In this document: one piece after another, positions 26,326 through 35,970 of the stretch
Layout: each line of letters starts with the position of its first letter
Numbering within the stretch: position 1 is the stretch's first letter
Source: Catellatospora methionotrophica
GTDB taxonomy: Bacteria > Actinomycetota > Actinomycetes > Mycobacteriales > Micromonosporaceae
DNA length: 64,000 bases
NCBI RefSeq assembly: GCF_011297335.1
Contig: NZ_JAAOTJ010000023.1
Location: 1-64,000 of the forward strand
Reading direction: 5' to 3'
Translations under genes and position numbers: made by a program
The notes under the pieces: generated by a model
What the model saw: only the letters and a program-made list of their open reading frames with translations
Told to the model about the DNA's origin: nothing
Databases searched by the model: none

Positions 26326-27302
26326 CAGACGATCCTTCCGTACCAGCGGATCATCAGCAGTCCGCCGAGGGTCAGCAGCAGCAGCGCGGAGCCCGCGAAC
26401 AGCGCGGTGAGCTCGATGTACTCGGGTTCGGTGGTGATGCGCAGGTCGATGGACCGGTGGATGTCGTGGAGCGCGGCCGCGTCCCGGGCCGGGTGGTACG
26501 TGCCGCCGGTGATCGCCGACAGGTCGGTGAGCAGCTGCTCGTCGAGCGCGGTCGCGACCTGGTAGCCCTCGACCTCGACCGTCGTGCCCTGCGGCGTGCC
26601 GACGCCGACGGTCTCGATGCGCACCCCGGCCGCCGCCGCCAGCGCCGCCGCAGCCTGCGCCTGCTCCGGGCTCTCGGTCTCCTGCCCGTCGGAGAACACG
26701 ATGATCGTCGCCGAACCCCAGTAGCCCAGGTCCGGCGGTGCGGCGTCCTCCTGCGTCGGCAGCTCGACCGGCTCGCCGACGATCGCCGACAGCGCCGTCA
26801 GGATCGCCTGCCGCAGCGACGTGCTGCCGCTGGTGCTCAGCCGGGTGATGGCGTTCTTCACCGCCGCCCGATCGTCGGTCGGGGTCTGCGTCAGCAGGCC
26901 CCCCTGGCCGAAGATGACCACCCCGACGTCCACCGTGGACGGCTGCTGGTCGACGAAGTTCGCCCCGGCCGACTGCGCCGCGGCCAGCCGCGACGGCTCG
27001 ACGTCGGTGGCGGCCATGCTGTTGGACACGTCGAACACCAGCATCACCGTGCCCGACACCCGCGGCACCGGCAGCTCCGCGCTCGGCCGGGCCAGGCCGA
27101 TCAGCAGCATCGGCAGGGCCGCCAGGAACAGGATGTACGGCAGGTGACGGCGCACCGCGCCCCGGCCGCCCGCCGCGGTCAGGCCCAGCCCCGCGACCCG
27201 CAGCGCGGCGGTCCGCCGGCGCTGCAGCCGCAGGTACGCCAGCACGGCCGCGCCGGTGCCGACCACCGCCAGCGCGATCAGGAACGGATACTGCACGGTC
27301 AT
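26325..27302 (-). CDS. VWA-domain membrane protein (BatB-like)
   Basis: A 325-aa paralogue of the downstream protein: N-terminal helices (about 5-25 and 55-72), VWA domain with MIDAS D91-V-S93-N-S95 and IIVFSDGQETESPEQAQ, and a C-terminal helix (about 297-320). Its ATG overlaps the DUF58 stop (ATGA). Together with the neighbouring VWA it would form the membrane arm of the MoxR system. Confidence 0.9.
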   Translation of the reverse strand: MTVQYPFLIALAVVGTGAAVLAYLRLQRRRTAALRVAGLGLTAAGGRGAVRRHLPYILFLAALPMLLIGLARPSAELPVPRVSGTVMLVFDVSNSMAATDVEPSRLAAAQSAGANFVDQQPSTVDVGVVIFGQGGLLTQTPTDDRAAVKNAITRLSTSGSTSLRQAILTALSAIVGEPVELPTQEDAAPPDLGYWGSATIIVFSDGQETESPEQAQAAAALAAAAGVRIETVGVGTPQGTTVEVEGYQVATALDEQLLTDLSAITGGTYHPARDAAALHDIHRSIDLRITTEPEYIELTALFAGSALLLLTLGGLLMIRWYGRIV

Positions 27303-28183
27303 CGGCTTCTCCGCCTCGTCCGGCGCACCATGTCGACCAGGGCGTCGACGAGGTCGGTGTCGGTGGTGACACGATGGGCCGCCACCCCGGCCCGGTTCAT
27401 CGTCTCGGTCAGCCCGGCCTCCCGCGCCTGGACCTCGGCGGCCAGGCGCTCGCGCAGCAGCGGATCACCGCTGTCGAGCAGCAACTGCTCGCCGGTCTCG
27501 GCATCCTCGACGACGATCATGCCCAGGTCGGGCAGTTCCAGCTCGGCCGGGTCGACGATGCGCACCGCGACGACCTCGTGCCGGTGCGCCAGCAGCGCCA
27601 GCGACCGCTCCCAGCCGGGGTCGCCGATGAAGTCCGACAGCACCAGCACCAGGCTGCGCCGCCGGGCCGTCGCGGCGGCCAGCCGCAGCATCGCCGACAG
27701 GTCCGTGGTCGACCCGGCGTCGGCGCGCGGCACCGGCACGCCGAGTTCGTGCGTCAGCCGCAACACCTGGTCGCGGCCCGTACGCGGCGGCACGACCCGC
27801 TGGTGGCGGTTGTCGAACAGGATCGCCCCGACCCGGTTGCCGCGGTACGTCAGCAGCCGCGCCAGGCACACGGCCAGCTCGCTGAGGGTCACGTCCTTGC
27901 CGTGGCCGCCCGCGCCGCGCATCGACGCCGACCGGTCCAGCACCAGCCACGCGGTGAGGTCACGATCCTCGGTGTACTGGCGCACGAACGGCTCGTCCAT
28001 CCGTGCGGTGACGTTCCAGTCGATGTGCCGGACGTCGTCCTCAGGCGTGTACGCCCGCACGTCACTGAAGTCGAGCCCCGCCCCGCGCCACACGGTGCGG
28101 TGCCCGCCCTGCAACCGCCCGTCGAGCCGCCGCAGCACCTGCCACTCCAGCCGCCGCAGCAACCGGTCCGACGCCGCCGTCAT
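27299..28183 (-). CDS. DUF58 protein of the MoxR operon
   Basis: A 294-aa DUF58 protein. The hallmark is GLDFSDVRAYTPEDDVRHIDWNVTARMDEPFVRQY (residues about 36-70), the conserved core of the family, followed by a VWA-like fold with VLDRSASMRG and VLVLSDF. Unlike many homologues it lacks N-terminal membrane helices. It starts 2 bases after the moxR stop. In studied systems DUF58 is an obligatory partner between the AAA+ ATPase and the VWA proteins. Confidence 0.9.
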   Translation of the reverse strand: MTAASDRLLRRLEWQVLRRLDGRLQGGHRTVWRGAGLDFSDVRAYTPEDDVRHIDWNVTARMDEPFVRQYTEDRDLTAWLVLDRSASMRGAGGHGKDVTLSELAVCLARLLTYRGNRVGAILFDNRHQRVVPPRTGRDQVLRLTHELGVPVPRADAGSTTDLSAMLRLAAATARRRSLVLVLSDFIGDPGWERSLALLAHRHEVVAVRIVDPAELELPDLGMIVVEDAETGEQLLLDSGDPLLRERLAAEVQAREAGLTETMNRAGVAAHRVTTDTDLVDALVDMVRRTRRRSR

Positions 28184-28185
28184 GC

Positions 28186-29223
<1,038 letters not shown>

Positions 29224-29271
29224 GGGTCCGTCCTCATCGGATCGAGTGTTCAAGACGATTGTCGGGCGAGG

Positions 29272-30117
29272 TCACAGGGGTGGGGGCGGGCCGCCGCCCG
29301 CGGCGGCCGTCGCGATCGGCACGGCGAAGCCGACACCGATGAACGTGCCCGCGTCGGTCGGGTTGGCCAGCGCGACCACGATGCCGACGGTCTGGCCGCG
29401 CATGTTCACCAGCGGGCCGCCGGAGCTGCCCGGATTGACCGCGGCGTCGAACTGGATGAGCCCGGCGAGCCTGCCGACGTCGTCGACGGTGACCGACCGC
29501 TCCAGCCCCGACACCACCCCGGTCGTCGTCGAGCCGGTCAGGCCGAGCTGGTCGCCGATCGCCACGACCTGCTCGCCGATGCCGGGCACTCCGCCGATCA
29601 CGGCCGGGACCAGCACCTCGGGCAGCTTCTCCGGGGTCAGCGCGGCGATGTCGGTCGCCGGATCGGCGGCGGCGATCTTCGCCGGGGTGGTGCTGCCGTC
29701 GGCGTAGCCGACCTCGATCTTCGCCGCGCCCTTGACCACGTGCAACGCCGTCAGGATCGTGCCGTCGGCGTTGGCCAGCACGCCGGTGCCCGACGCCGCC
29801 GCGTCCCCCGGGCCGGTGGTCCGGATCGACACCACCGACGGGACCAGGACCTGGCGCACCTCGGCGACGGTGAGTATCCCGTCGTCCGACGGCGACGGTG
29901 TCGGCGCGACGACGGCGGGCGGGACGTTGTCGGCCGCGCCCCACTGGAACGCGACGACGGCCGTGACCGCCAGCGCCACCGCGACACCCGCCGCGACCAG
30001 CGCACGGCTGTCCCGCCACCACCGTCGCCGGGGGGCCGGTGCGGGCTCGGCGTCGTCCGGGACGGCCACCGGGGGCGGGTCCGGGAGGCGGTCGAGTTTT
30101 CCGGCGCGACTCAGCAT
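29272..30117 (-). CDS. Membrane-anchored HtrA-like serine protease without PDZ
   Basis: A 281-aa protein with a Pro-rich cytoplasmic segment, one membrane helix (about 38-57) and an extracytoplasmic trypsin-fold (S1C) domain: H126 in LTALHVV, D156 in ATDIAAL and S232 in NPGSSGGPLVN. It ends just after the protease domain with GGGPPPPL, so no PDZ domain is present. It lies 48 bp upstream of moxR on the same strand and is probably the first gene of that operon, linking envelope protein quality control with the MoxR-VWA system. Confidence 0.85.
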   Translation of the reverse strand: MLSRAGKLDRLPDPPPVAVPDDAEPAPAPRRRWWRDSRALVAAGVAVALAVTAVVAFQWGAADNVPPAVVAPTPSPSDDGILTVAEVRQVLVPSVVSIRTTGPGDAAASGTGVLANADGTILTALHVVKGAAKIEVGYADGSTTPAKIAAADPATDIAALTPEKLPEVLVPAVIGGVPGIGEQVVAIGDQLGLTGSTTTGVVSGLERSVTVDDVGRLAGLIQFDAAVNPGSSGGPLVNMRGQTVGIVVALANPTDAGTFIGVGFAVPIATAAAGGGPPPPL

Positions 30118-30204
30118 CCTTTGAGCCTAGGGCCGAAAGCTGAATGTTCAATCAGAGTACGGCGGCAGATCTGCCGCCGCTGCCGGATCGTCTTCCGGGT
30201 TAAC

Positions 30205-30246
30205 CCTCCGGGCTGGGGCCCTGTTCGAAGGCCCCCAGCCCGAGGG
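30205..30246 (-). terminator. Terminator of the M48-like peptidase operon
   Basis: CGGGCTGGGGCC (30209-30220) pairs with 30230-30242 with one bulged C and a 9-nt loop, 12 bases beyond the peptidase stop. Confidence 0.65.
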
Positions 30247-30257
30247 GTCAGGCTGTC

Positions 30258-32021
30258 TCAGGGCGTGTCCTGCGGGGTCAGCGTGACGACGATGCGGTAC
30301 GAGCTGTGGTCGCCGTCGGCGGACCAGCCGATGATCCAGTGCAGCTCGGCCCGTGGTGGGCTGGCGAGCAGGTCGAACCGGCCGACGACGTTGTCCGAGG
30401 TCAGGTCGGTGAAGTCGGCGGGGAACGCGCTCGCGTGCAGCCAGGGCCCGTCGGCGGTGAACGTGCCCGGCACCGGCCTGCGCCCGCCGGACGGGCGGCA
30501 GACCAGGCGGCCGTCGGCGGTGAACTCCCAGACACTGCCGACCACGACCGCGGTGGCCCGGGCGGCCCGGTCCCCGCGACCGCCCACCAGGGTCAGCGAC
30601 ACCACGGCGGTGGTCCGCAGCCGGACCGGGTACGCCAGCGGCCCGCCGGTCCAGCCCGGCCCCGCGTTGCCCGGCAGGTCCGGCTCCGGGCGCATGACCG
30701 TGCCGAAGCCGGACAGCTCGGTGGTCAGCCGGGTCGGATAGTCCAGGCTCCACAGCTGGCCAGGCGGCACCGGCCGCACGGCGACGACCGCCGCGGCGAC
30801 CGCGAGGGGGATCATCGCCGCGGCCACGTGCAGTGCGACGCCGCTGCGCCGCCGCACCGGCACCCGGCCACGGGTCCACAGCGCGGGCCACCCGCCGCTC
30901 AGCCACGGCCAGCACAGCAGCAACAGGGCGGCGACCAGGCAGGTCCGCAGCCCCGCCGAGGCGACCCCGTAACCAGCGCCGGTGTAGTGGTGCCAGGCCT
31001 GGGCCAGGGTCCACCGCTCACCCGCCGACGCGATCAGCGCCGCCAGGCCCAGCAGGGCCAGCTCGCCGAGGAACGTCAGCGGCCAGGCGGCGAGCACCAG
31101 CACCGTCGCCGGGTCGGGACGGCGCAACAGCGCCCGGCGCAGCCAGCGCGGCGGATGGGTGAGCAGGCGGCCGAACGTACGCCGCCCCCGCGTCAGCGTC
31201 CCGGCCAGTGGCTTTGCCCGGCCGTCGTCGGCGGCGACCCGGTCGGCGGCCAGCTCGGCCAGCCACAACGCGAGCACCGGCGCGATCAGCCCCGACGGTG
31301 CGGCGGTCACCGCGCCGCCGAGCAGTGACGCGGCCACCGCGAAGGCCTGCTCGTCGGCGATGGGCAGCAGCAGCGGCGGCACCGCCAGCAGGGCCAGGTA
31401 CACCGGTGCCCAGGCGCGGGCCAGTAGCGCGAACGGCCCGAGCCGGCCGACGAGCAGGTGCTCGCCGTTGCGGATGTGGCCCAGCTCGTGGACCAGGATC
31501 GCGCGGGCGGCGGCGGGCTCGTGCTCCCACAGGGCGACCAGCGCCGGGTACGCCAGGATGCGGGGCTCGCGCCAGCCGGCCGCGTACACCTGCGCGCCGC
31601 CGTTGCCGGGTGCGCCGGACAGCCGTACCACGACGCCGTGGTGGATCCCGTCCACGAACGACTGCATCTGCGCGACGGCGGCCGCGGTGCGGGCCGGCAG
31701 CGCACCCGGTGGCACGAGCCGCCGCTCGACGAGCCGCCCGCGCACGCGCGGCAGCAGCACCGCGACCAGGGCCAGGCCGATCAGCAGCGTGGGCAGCACC
31801 GAGCAGACGCCCAGCACCGCGAGCATGGCGGTGACCGCCGGCTCGGCGTGCGAGCCGCGGTCGAACACGTCGCGGGCCGCCGCCACCGGGTCGGTGAGCA
31901 GCCGGGGCAGGTTCCATGCGGTGCCCAGCAGGCACAGCCCGGAGAACAGCCACAGCCACGGCGGCACGAGGGGGCGCGGCAGCGCCGCCGTGACAGCGGC
32001 GACCGGTGCGGTGGTGGTCAT
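30258..32021 (-). CDS. M48-type membrane metallopeptidase
   Basis: A 587-aa membrane protein. HELGH (178-182, in AILVHELGHIRNGE) is the zinc site of M48/M56-type peptidases, with a likely third ligand in ELAADRVA (about 262-270). At least six hydrophobic helices flank it (about 21-40, 65-90, 195-215, 225-245 and two further on). The last 180 residues are extracytoplasmic, beta-rich and of unknown function. ATG 32021 overlaps the stop of the upstream gene (ATGA); a GTG ten codons earlier is possible. It may be a membrane protein quality-control protease or a sensor. Confidence 0.82.
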   Translation of the reverse strand: MTTTAPVAAVTAALPRPLVPPWLWLFSGLCLLGTAWNLPRLLTDPVAAARDVFDRGSHAEPAVTAMLAVLGVCSVLPTLLIGLALVAVLLPRVRGRLVERRLVPPGALPARTAAAVAQMQSFVDGIHHGVVVRLSGAPGNGGAQVYAAGWREPRILAYPALVALWEHEPAAARAILVHELGHIRNGEHLLVGRLGPFALLARAWAPVYLALLAVPPLLLPIADEQAFAVAASLLGGAVTAAPSGLIAPVLALWLAELAADRVAADDGRAKPLAGTLTRGRRTFGRLLTHPPRWLRRALLRRPDPATVLVLAAWPLTFLGELALLGLAALIASAGERWTLAQAWHHYTGAGYGVASAGLRTCLVAALLLLCWPWLSGGWPALWTRGRVPVRRRSGVALHVAAAMIPLAVAAAVVAVRPVPPGQLWSLDYPTRLTTELSGFGTVMRPEPDLPGNAGPGWTGGPLAYPVRLRTTAVVSLTLVGGRGDRAARATAVVVGSVWEFTADGRLVCRPSGGRRPVPGTFTADGPWLHASAFPADFTDLTSDNVVGRFDLLASPPRAELHWIIGWSADGDHSSYRIVVTLTPQDTP

Positions 32022-32434
32022 CGGGGCAGTCGCCGGGTCAGGCGCGGGCACATCTCGACGGCGGTCCTGGCCCGCGCGGTGAGTTCCGGGTCCAGCGGCG
32101 GGTCCTGCGGGGCGCGGGCCTTCGGGCTGCGGTAGGCCTTGAAACCGACGATGAGGGCGAGCGGGTTCAGTGAGTTGCCGGTGGCGGCGGCGGCCAGCAG
32201 TGCCCTGAGGTGCACTCCGGCGACGTCGATCGCGTGCATGATCGCGGCCAGGGCGGTGACCAGCTCGACGCCGGCCGAGCCGGAGCCGGTGCGGCCGGGG
32301 CGCAGGATCGCCTGGCGCTGCGAGCCTCCGGCGAGGTACGCCTCCAGGACGCCCCCCGCGACGCCGATCTCCTGCGGTGCGGTCGCCGCCGCGAGGCGTT
32401 CCGCCCAGTGCCTGGTCTCATCGTCCGCGAGCAC
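32018..32434 (-). CDS. Small hypothetical protein coupled to the M48 peptidase
   Basis: A 138-aa, mainly helical protein rich in Ala and Arg, with no membrane segment or recognised motif. Its TGA overlaps the peptidase ATG (ATGA), so the two are translationally coupled; a regulator or adaptor of the peptidase is possible. The start at 32434 (ATG) lies close to a run of promoter-like DNA. Confidence 0.7.
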   Translation of the reverse strand: MLADDETRHWAERLAAATAPQEIGVAGGVLEAYLAGGSQRQAILRPGRTGSGSAGVELVTALAAIMHAIDVAGVHLRALLAAAATGNSLNPLALIVGFKAYRSPKARAPQDPPLDPELTARARTAVEMCPRLTRRLPR

Positions 32435-32899
32435 GCCGGTCTGTCTCCTCTGCCGAAGCCGGTGCAGAGTCCCTAGGTAGCACTCCCGGCGAAGCGCCCG
32501 ACACCGGCCGACCTGTCCCCATTCCTGAATGAGGGGCCAGGACCGCTCTCACGGCAGATCGATCATGCGTACCGCCAGGCAGACGGCGTCATGAACACGA
32601 TTCGTGTACCTCCGCACCCGGGTCGCCTTCGCGACAGTCACCCGATCGGGTTCGCACGTCCGGCGATCGTCGCTGCTCACCAGGGTCGTCCACAGTCGAC
32701 TGTGGACCGGCCGACCGGCGCGGGCATGCGCCCGGATGGATGTCTGCGGCCCGCGGCCGACCGTGCCCCGGTCACCGCCGGGCTGATCGCCACCACACCC
32801 ACCGGGGCGGCGGCGGGCCCGGCCGATCACGGTCGGCGGCCGGGCGATCCCGTGCCTAGGATCGACCGGACCATCCCTTCACGACGAACGGGGAATCTC
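32435..32899. other. Intergenic region with beta-lactamase-like promoter
   Basis: No gene is supported in these 465 bases. TAGGAT (32857-32862) is a good -10 hexamer for the downstream gene, without a clear -35; transcription would start near 32869 with a 31-nt leader. It also holds the promoter of the divergent small gene. Confidence 0.45.
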
Positions 32900-33919
32900 G
32901 TGTCCACACCTCTCTCCCGCCGCGCCGCCATCGGAGGCCTCGGGCTCGGCGCCGCCGCGGCCACCTTCGGCGCGGCCACCCCGGCGCTCGCGGCCGACGA
33001 GGAACGCGGCACCGGTCCGGGCCACCTGCGCCGGGTCTACCAGCGACAGAAGACCAAGGCCGGCGGCGTATGGCACTCCCACGTCGCCGCCCTGAACGCG
33101 GCCGGCGTGCTGGAGACCGTCATCGCCGACGACGTCGACGCGATCGTCGACGGATACAGCGTGCAGAAGGTCGCCGTCGCGGTGGCCGTGATGGACAAGG
33201 TCGACCGGGGCGAGCTGCAACTCGGCCAGAAGCTCGACCTGCAGGCCGACATCATCCTGGGCGGCAGCGGCATCTACCACCTGCACACCGTGTGGGGTGA
33301 CGACATCACGGTCGCCAACTTCCTCACCGCGCTGCTGCTGGTCTCGGACAACACCGCGGTGCGCATGTGCGGCCGGGTCGTGCCCGCGCTGGAGATCAAC
33401 CAGATCCTGGCCGCGAAGGGCTTCGTCAACACCCGGGTCGTCCCGGTGGCCAACCCCAACCGGTTCTTCCTGGGCAAGACCACCCCGGCGGAGATGCACG
33501 ACCTGCTGTGGCGGCTGGCGAACAAGACCCTGCTGTCGGCGAAGTCCTGCGACTTCCTGCTGGGCATCATGCGCTGGGTCAACGGCTACCACGACGGCAT
33601 CCGGCGCAACATGTCTTCCAACGAGCGCAGCCGGGTGGCCGTCAAGTACGGCGCCGACTTCAACACCCTGGGCGCGGGCCGTCACGAGGTCGGCATCATG
33701 TTCGACAGCTCCGGCGCGCCCGCACTGACGTTCGCGTTCTTCGCCGACTCCCTCGGCGGGCTGGACAACTACGGCGCCACCCACCCGGCCGTCGAGGCGC
33801 ACGCGGTGCTGGGCCGCCAGCTGTTCGACTCGATCCCGGCCCCGGTCGCGCAGGCGGGCGCCCGCACCACCCGCCCGACCGTCGACCTGACCCCGTTCCA
33901 TCAGGTCAACGGCGGCTGA
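32900..33919 (+). CDS. Tat-exported class A beta-lactamase-fold serine hydrolase
   Basis: A 339-aa protein starting at GTG 32900, which is needed to give the N-terminal twin-arginine signal (SRRAAIGGLG, residues 6-15, then an Ala-rich core ending ALAAD). The three active-site motifs of class A enzymes are present with correct spacing: S87-V-Q-K90 (SxxK), S149-D-N151 (SDN) and K249-Y-G251 (KTG). The omega-loop segment that should carry the general base (E166 in standard numbering) reads VPVANPNRFF with no Glu, so deacylation may be slow. It could be a penicillin-binding-like hydrolase rather than a true beta-lactamase. Confidence 0.85.
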   Translation: MSTPLSRRAAIGGLGLGAAAATFGAATPALAADEERGTGPGHLRRVYQRQKTKAGGVWHSHVAALNAAGVLETVIADDVDAIVDGYSVQKVAVAVAVMDKVDRGELQLGQKLDLQADIILGGSGIYHLHTVWGDDITVANFLTALLLVSDNTAVRMCGRVVPALEINQILAAKGFVNTRVVPVANPNRFFLGKTTPAEMHDLLWRLANKTLLSAKSCDFLLGIMRWVNGYHDGIRRNMSSNERSRVAVKYGADFNTLGAGRHEVGIMFDSSGAPALTFAFFADSLGGLDNYGATHPAVEAHAVLGRQLFDSIPAPVAQAGARTTRPTVDLTPFHQVNGG

Positions 33920-33927
33920 CGCACGAC

Positions 33928-33956
33928 CCCGTGGGCTCCGGTCCGGGGCCCACGGG
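33928..33956. terminator. Bidirectional terminator
   Basis: A 12-bp stem with one G-U pair (33928-33939 with 33945-33956, 5-nt loop) sits between the convergent beta-lactamase-like and NlpC/P60 genes. Confidence 0.75.
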
Positions 33957-33982
33957 CAACCGCCGGGTCAGCCGGCGTTCCG

Positions 33983-34891
33983 CTACGCCGAGCGCAGGCG
34001 GCGGCCCGACACCAGGTGGCGGCGGCGGCGTTCGGTGAGTACGCCGTCCACGCAGGCCCAGTCGGTCTGGGACACGTGCAGCACCTCCTGGCCGCCGCCG
34101 GTGCAGACACCGGTGTGGTAGACGTCGCCGGTCTCGTCGTTCTGGAAGACCGCGAGGTCGCCCGGGGCCAGGTCGGCGACCTCCACGTGCTCGCCGAGCA
34201 GCGCCAGGTCGCTGGCGTCACGCGGGACGGTGTGCCCGAACCGCCGGTAGATGAGGTGGGGCAGCCCGGAGCAGTCGAGCATCAGCCCGTGCGTGCCGCC
34301 GGCCAGATACATCAGGCCCAGGAACAGCCGGGCCGCGGTGACCAGCTGCTCGCCGGTCGGCAGCGGGCCGCGGGCCCGGTGGTCGTCGAGGTGCTTGTCG
34401 GCCAGCCAGCCGGTCCCGCCACCGGGCAGGCCGACCTCGGTGTATCCGTCCTGCCGCCGCCGGGCGGGCAGCACCGTGGCGTAGCTGACGTCGTCGGCGA
34501 CGACGCGGCCACCGGGGCTGTCCCTGAGGTCGGTGACCTGCTCGGTGACCACCACGTGCGCGCCGGTCCGTTCGGCGGGGGCGGCGAGCTGTGCCAGGGG
34601 CAGCCAGCCCGGGTAGCCGCGTGGGTCCTTGCGGGTGGGCTGGGCGGGGGCGTTGATCCGGGCCCAGCCGTCGCGCACCTCCCGGACCAGCACCGTCTCG
34701 CCGAGCAGCAGCTGGCTGTCGACCCGGCCCCACAGGTCGCGGCGCTCGTCGGGGCCCTGGGCGCGGGCCCAGGCGCGCAGCCGCGCGGGGGTGTCCAGGG
34801 CGGGTGCGTCCAGCGTCCGCGCGGCATCGGGTGAGGTCCACAGCCCGGCGGCGGAGACCGCCACCGCCATGGTCTGCGCGGGCTCGCTCAT
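33983..34891 (-). CDS. SH3b-NlpC/P60 peptidase (YkfC-like)
   Basis: A 302-aa protein with two SH3-like segments (about 60-105 and 115-165) and a C-terminal NlpC/P60 domain. C207 in LMLDCSGLPHLIYRRFG is the nucleophile; H259 in DVYHTGV and H272 in VLHVSQ complete the Cys-His-His triad. This order matches gamma-D-glutamyl-L-diamino-acid endopeptidases that trim muropeptides. No signal peptide is evident, so it may act in cytoplasmic peptidoglycan recycling. ATG 34891 follows GGGAG by 4-5 bases. Confidence 0.85.
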   Translation of the reverse strand: MSEPAQTMAVAVSAAGLWTSPDAARTLDAPALDTPARLRAWARAQGPDERRDLWGRVDSQLLLGETVLVREVRDGWARINAPAQPTRKDPRGYPGWLPLAQLAAPAERTGAHVVVTEQVTDLRDSPGGRVVADDVSYATVLPARRRQDGYTEVGLPGGGTGWLADKHLDDHRARGPLPTGEQLVTAARLFLGLMYLAGGTHGLMLDCSGLPHLIYRRFGHTVPRDASDLALLGEHVEVADLAPGDLAVFQNDETGDVYHTGVCTGGGQEVLHVSQTDWACVDGVLTERRRRHLVSGRRLRSA

Positions 34892-34990
34892 AACGCTCCC
34901 TGTGTAGGAAATAGCAGCTTCATGGGGGAGCGTACAAAAGTTTTCTTCACGAGGTGTCGGTCGCCCACGCCGTGGGAGGACCCGCCAGTA

Positions 34991-35020
34991 TTGGACCCTG
35001 CGGTCCAGTAACAGTAGAAT
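34991..35020 (+). promoter_or_regulatory. Leaderless promoter and operator of the second tetR
   Basis: TTGGAC (34991-34996) and TAGAAT (35015-35020) are 18 bp apart, and the ATG (35027) is where transcription would start, so the mRNA would be leaderless. The perfect inverted repeat TGGACC-CTGC-GGTCCA (34992-35007) overlaps the -35 and is a likely autoregulatory operator, which could also affect the divergent peptidase. Confidence 0.68.
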
Positions 35021-35026
35021 GGCCTG

Positions 35027-35665
35027 ATGACGACCGCCACCCCTGCCCGGCTGACCGCCAAGGGAGCCGCCACCCGGGCGCGCATCGTCGCGACCGCGGC
35101 GGACCTGGTGCTGGCGCGCGGGGTCGGTGGCACGAGCCTCGACGATGTGCGCGCGGGCACCCTGACCAGCAAGAGCCAGCTGTTCCACTACTTTCCCGGC
35201 GGCAAGAGCGAGCTGGTGCTGGCCATCGCGGACCTGCAGATGGAGCGGGTGCTGCGGGCGCAGCGTCCGTTTCTGGACACGCTCGACACCTGGGCGGCGT
35301 GGGACGGCTGGCGCGACGCGCTGGTGGCCTACTACGGCTCGCAGCCGCACTGGGGTTGCCCGATCGGCACGCTGGTCAGCGAGCTGGTCGGCACCGACCC
35401 GGCCGCCGCGGCCGAGGTGGTCGGGCACATGGACCGGTGGCGCGGCCTCCTGCGCGACGGGCTGGGCCGGATGCGTGAGAGCGGGCTGCTGCGCGCCGAC
35501 GCCGATCCCGGCCGGCTCGCGCTGGCGGTGTTCGCCGCGGTCCAGGGCGGCCTGCTGCTGACCCAGGCCATGCGGTCGATCGAGCCGCTGACGGCTGCTC
35601 TGGACGCGGCGCTGACGGCGCTGCGGGCGGCCGCCCCGGCACGCCATCCAGCTGTCTTACGCTGA
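35027..35665 (+). CDS. TetR family regulator
   Basis: A 212-aa TetR regulator with an N-terminal HTH (about 14-58; LARGVGGTSLDDV then LTSKSQLFHYFPGGKSELVLAI) and an all-helical effector domain with CPIGTLVSELVG and LAVFAAVQGGLLLTQAM. This C-terminal pattern is close to LmrA/YxaF-type regulators of multidrug efflux or quinone/flavonoid response. No ribosome site precedes the ATG. Divergent from the NlpC/P60 gene. Confidence 0.9.
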   Translation: MTTATPARLTAKGAATRARIVATAADLVLARGVGGTSLDDVRAGTLTSKSQLFHYFPGGKSELVLAIADLQMERVLRAQRPFLDTLDTWAAWDGWRDALVAYYGSQPHWGCPIGTLVSELVGTDPAAAAEVVGHMDRWRGLLRDGLGRMRESGLLRADADPGRLALAVFAAVQGGLLLTQAMRSIEPLTAALDAALTALRAAAPARHPAVLR

Positions 35666-35970
35666 TCGCATTGCGTTTGGTTGCCCTCCACGATCGGCGC
35701 TGATAGTCGCGCTTCCGACAACTGAGTCGCCAATCGACAATCGTGACGTCCTGATCTCCGAAGACTTCTATGTTACCGGCGAGTCTCCCTTCAGTGACCA
35801 CATAGGACGTTGCGGAAATATCGACATTTATCAAGGTGGAAGGCTGTTAACCAGGAGCTGATTGGCCCTACCCTTCATTCACATGGTGAAACGACCTGAT
35901 GGCATGCGGATGGCAGTCCGGTAGTGTGCGTCTTCGTGTGCAAGGCACATCGATGTTTCATGGGGGAAAC
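35666..35970. other. Lower-GC intergenic region before the biosynthetic cluster
   Basis: These 305 bases are distinctly less GC-rich than the coding DNA around them. On the minus strand about 45 codons ending near 35700 (from a TTG at 35834) read like ordinary protein but then run into the antisense of tetR, so a decayed gene remnant is possible. It probably also carries the promoter for the TrmB-LuxR gene. It marks the left border of the cluster. Confidence 0.4.

Noticed and set aside
35376-35834. Minus-strand gene starting at TTG 35834
   Set aside because: Only the first 45 or so codons look like protein; the rest is antisense to tetR and there is no ribosome site. Kept only as a possible remnant.
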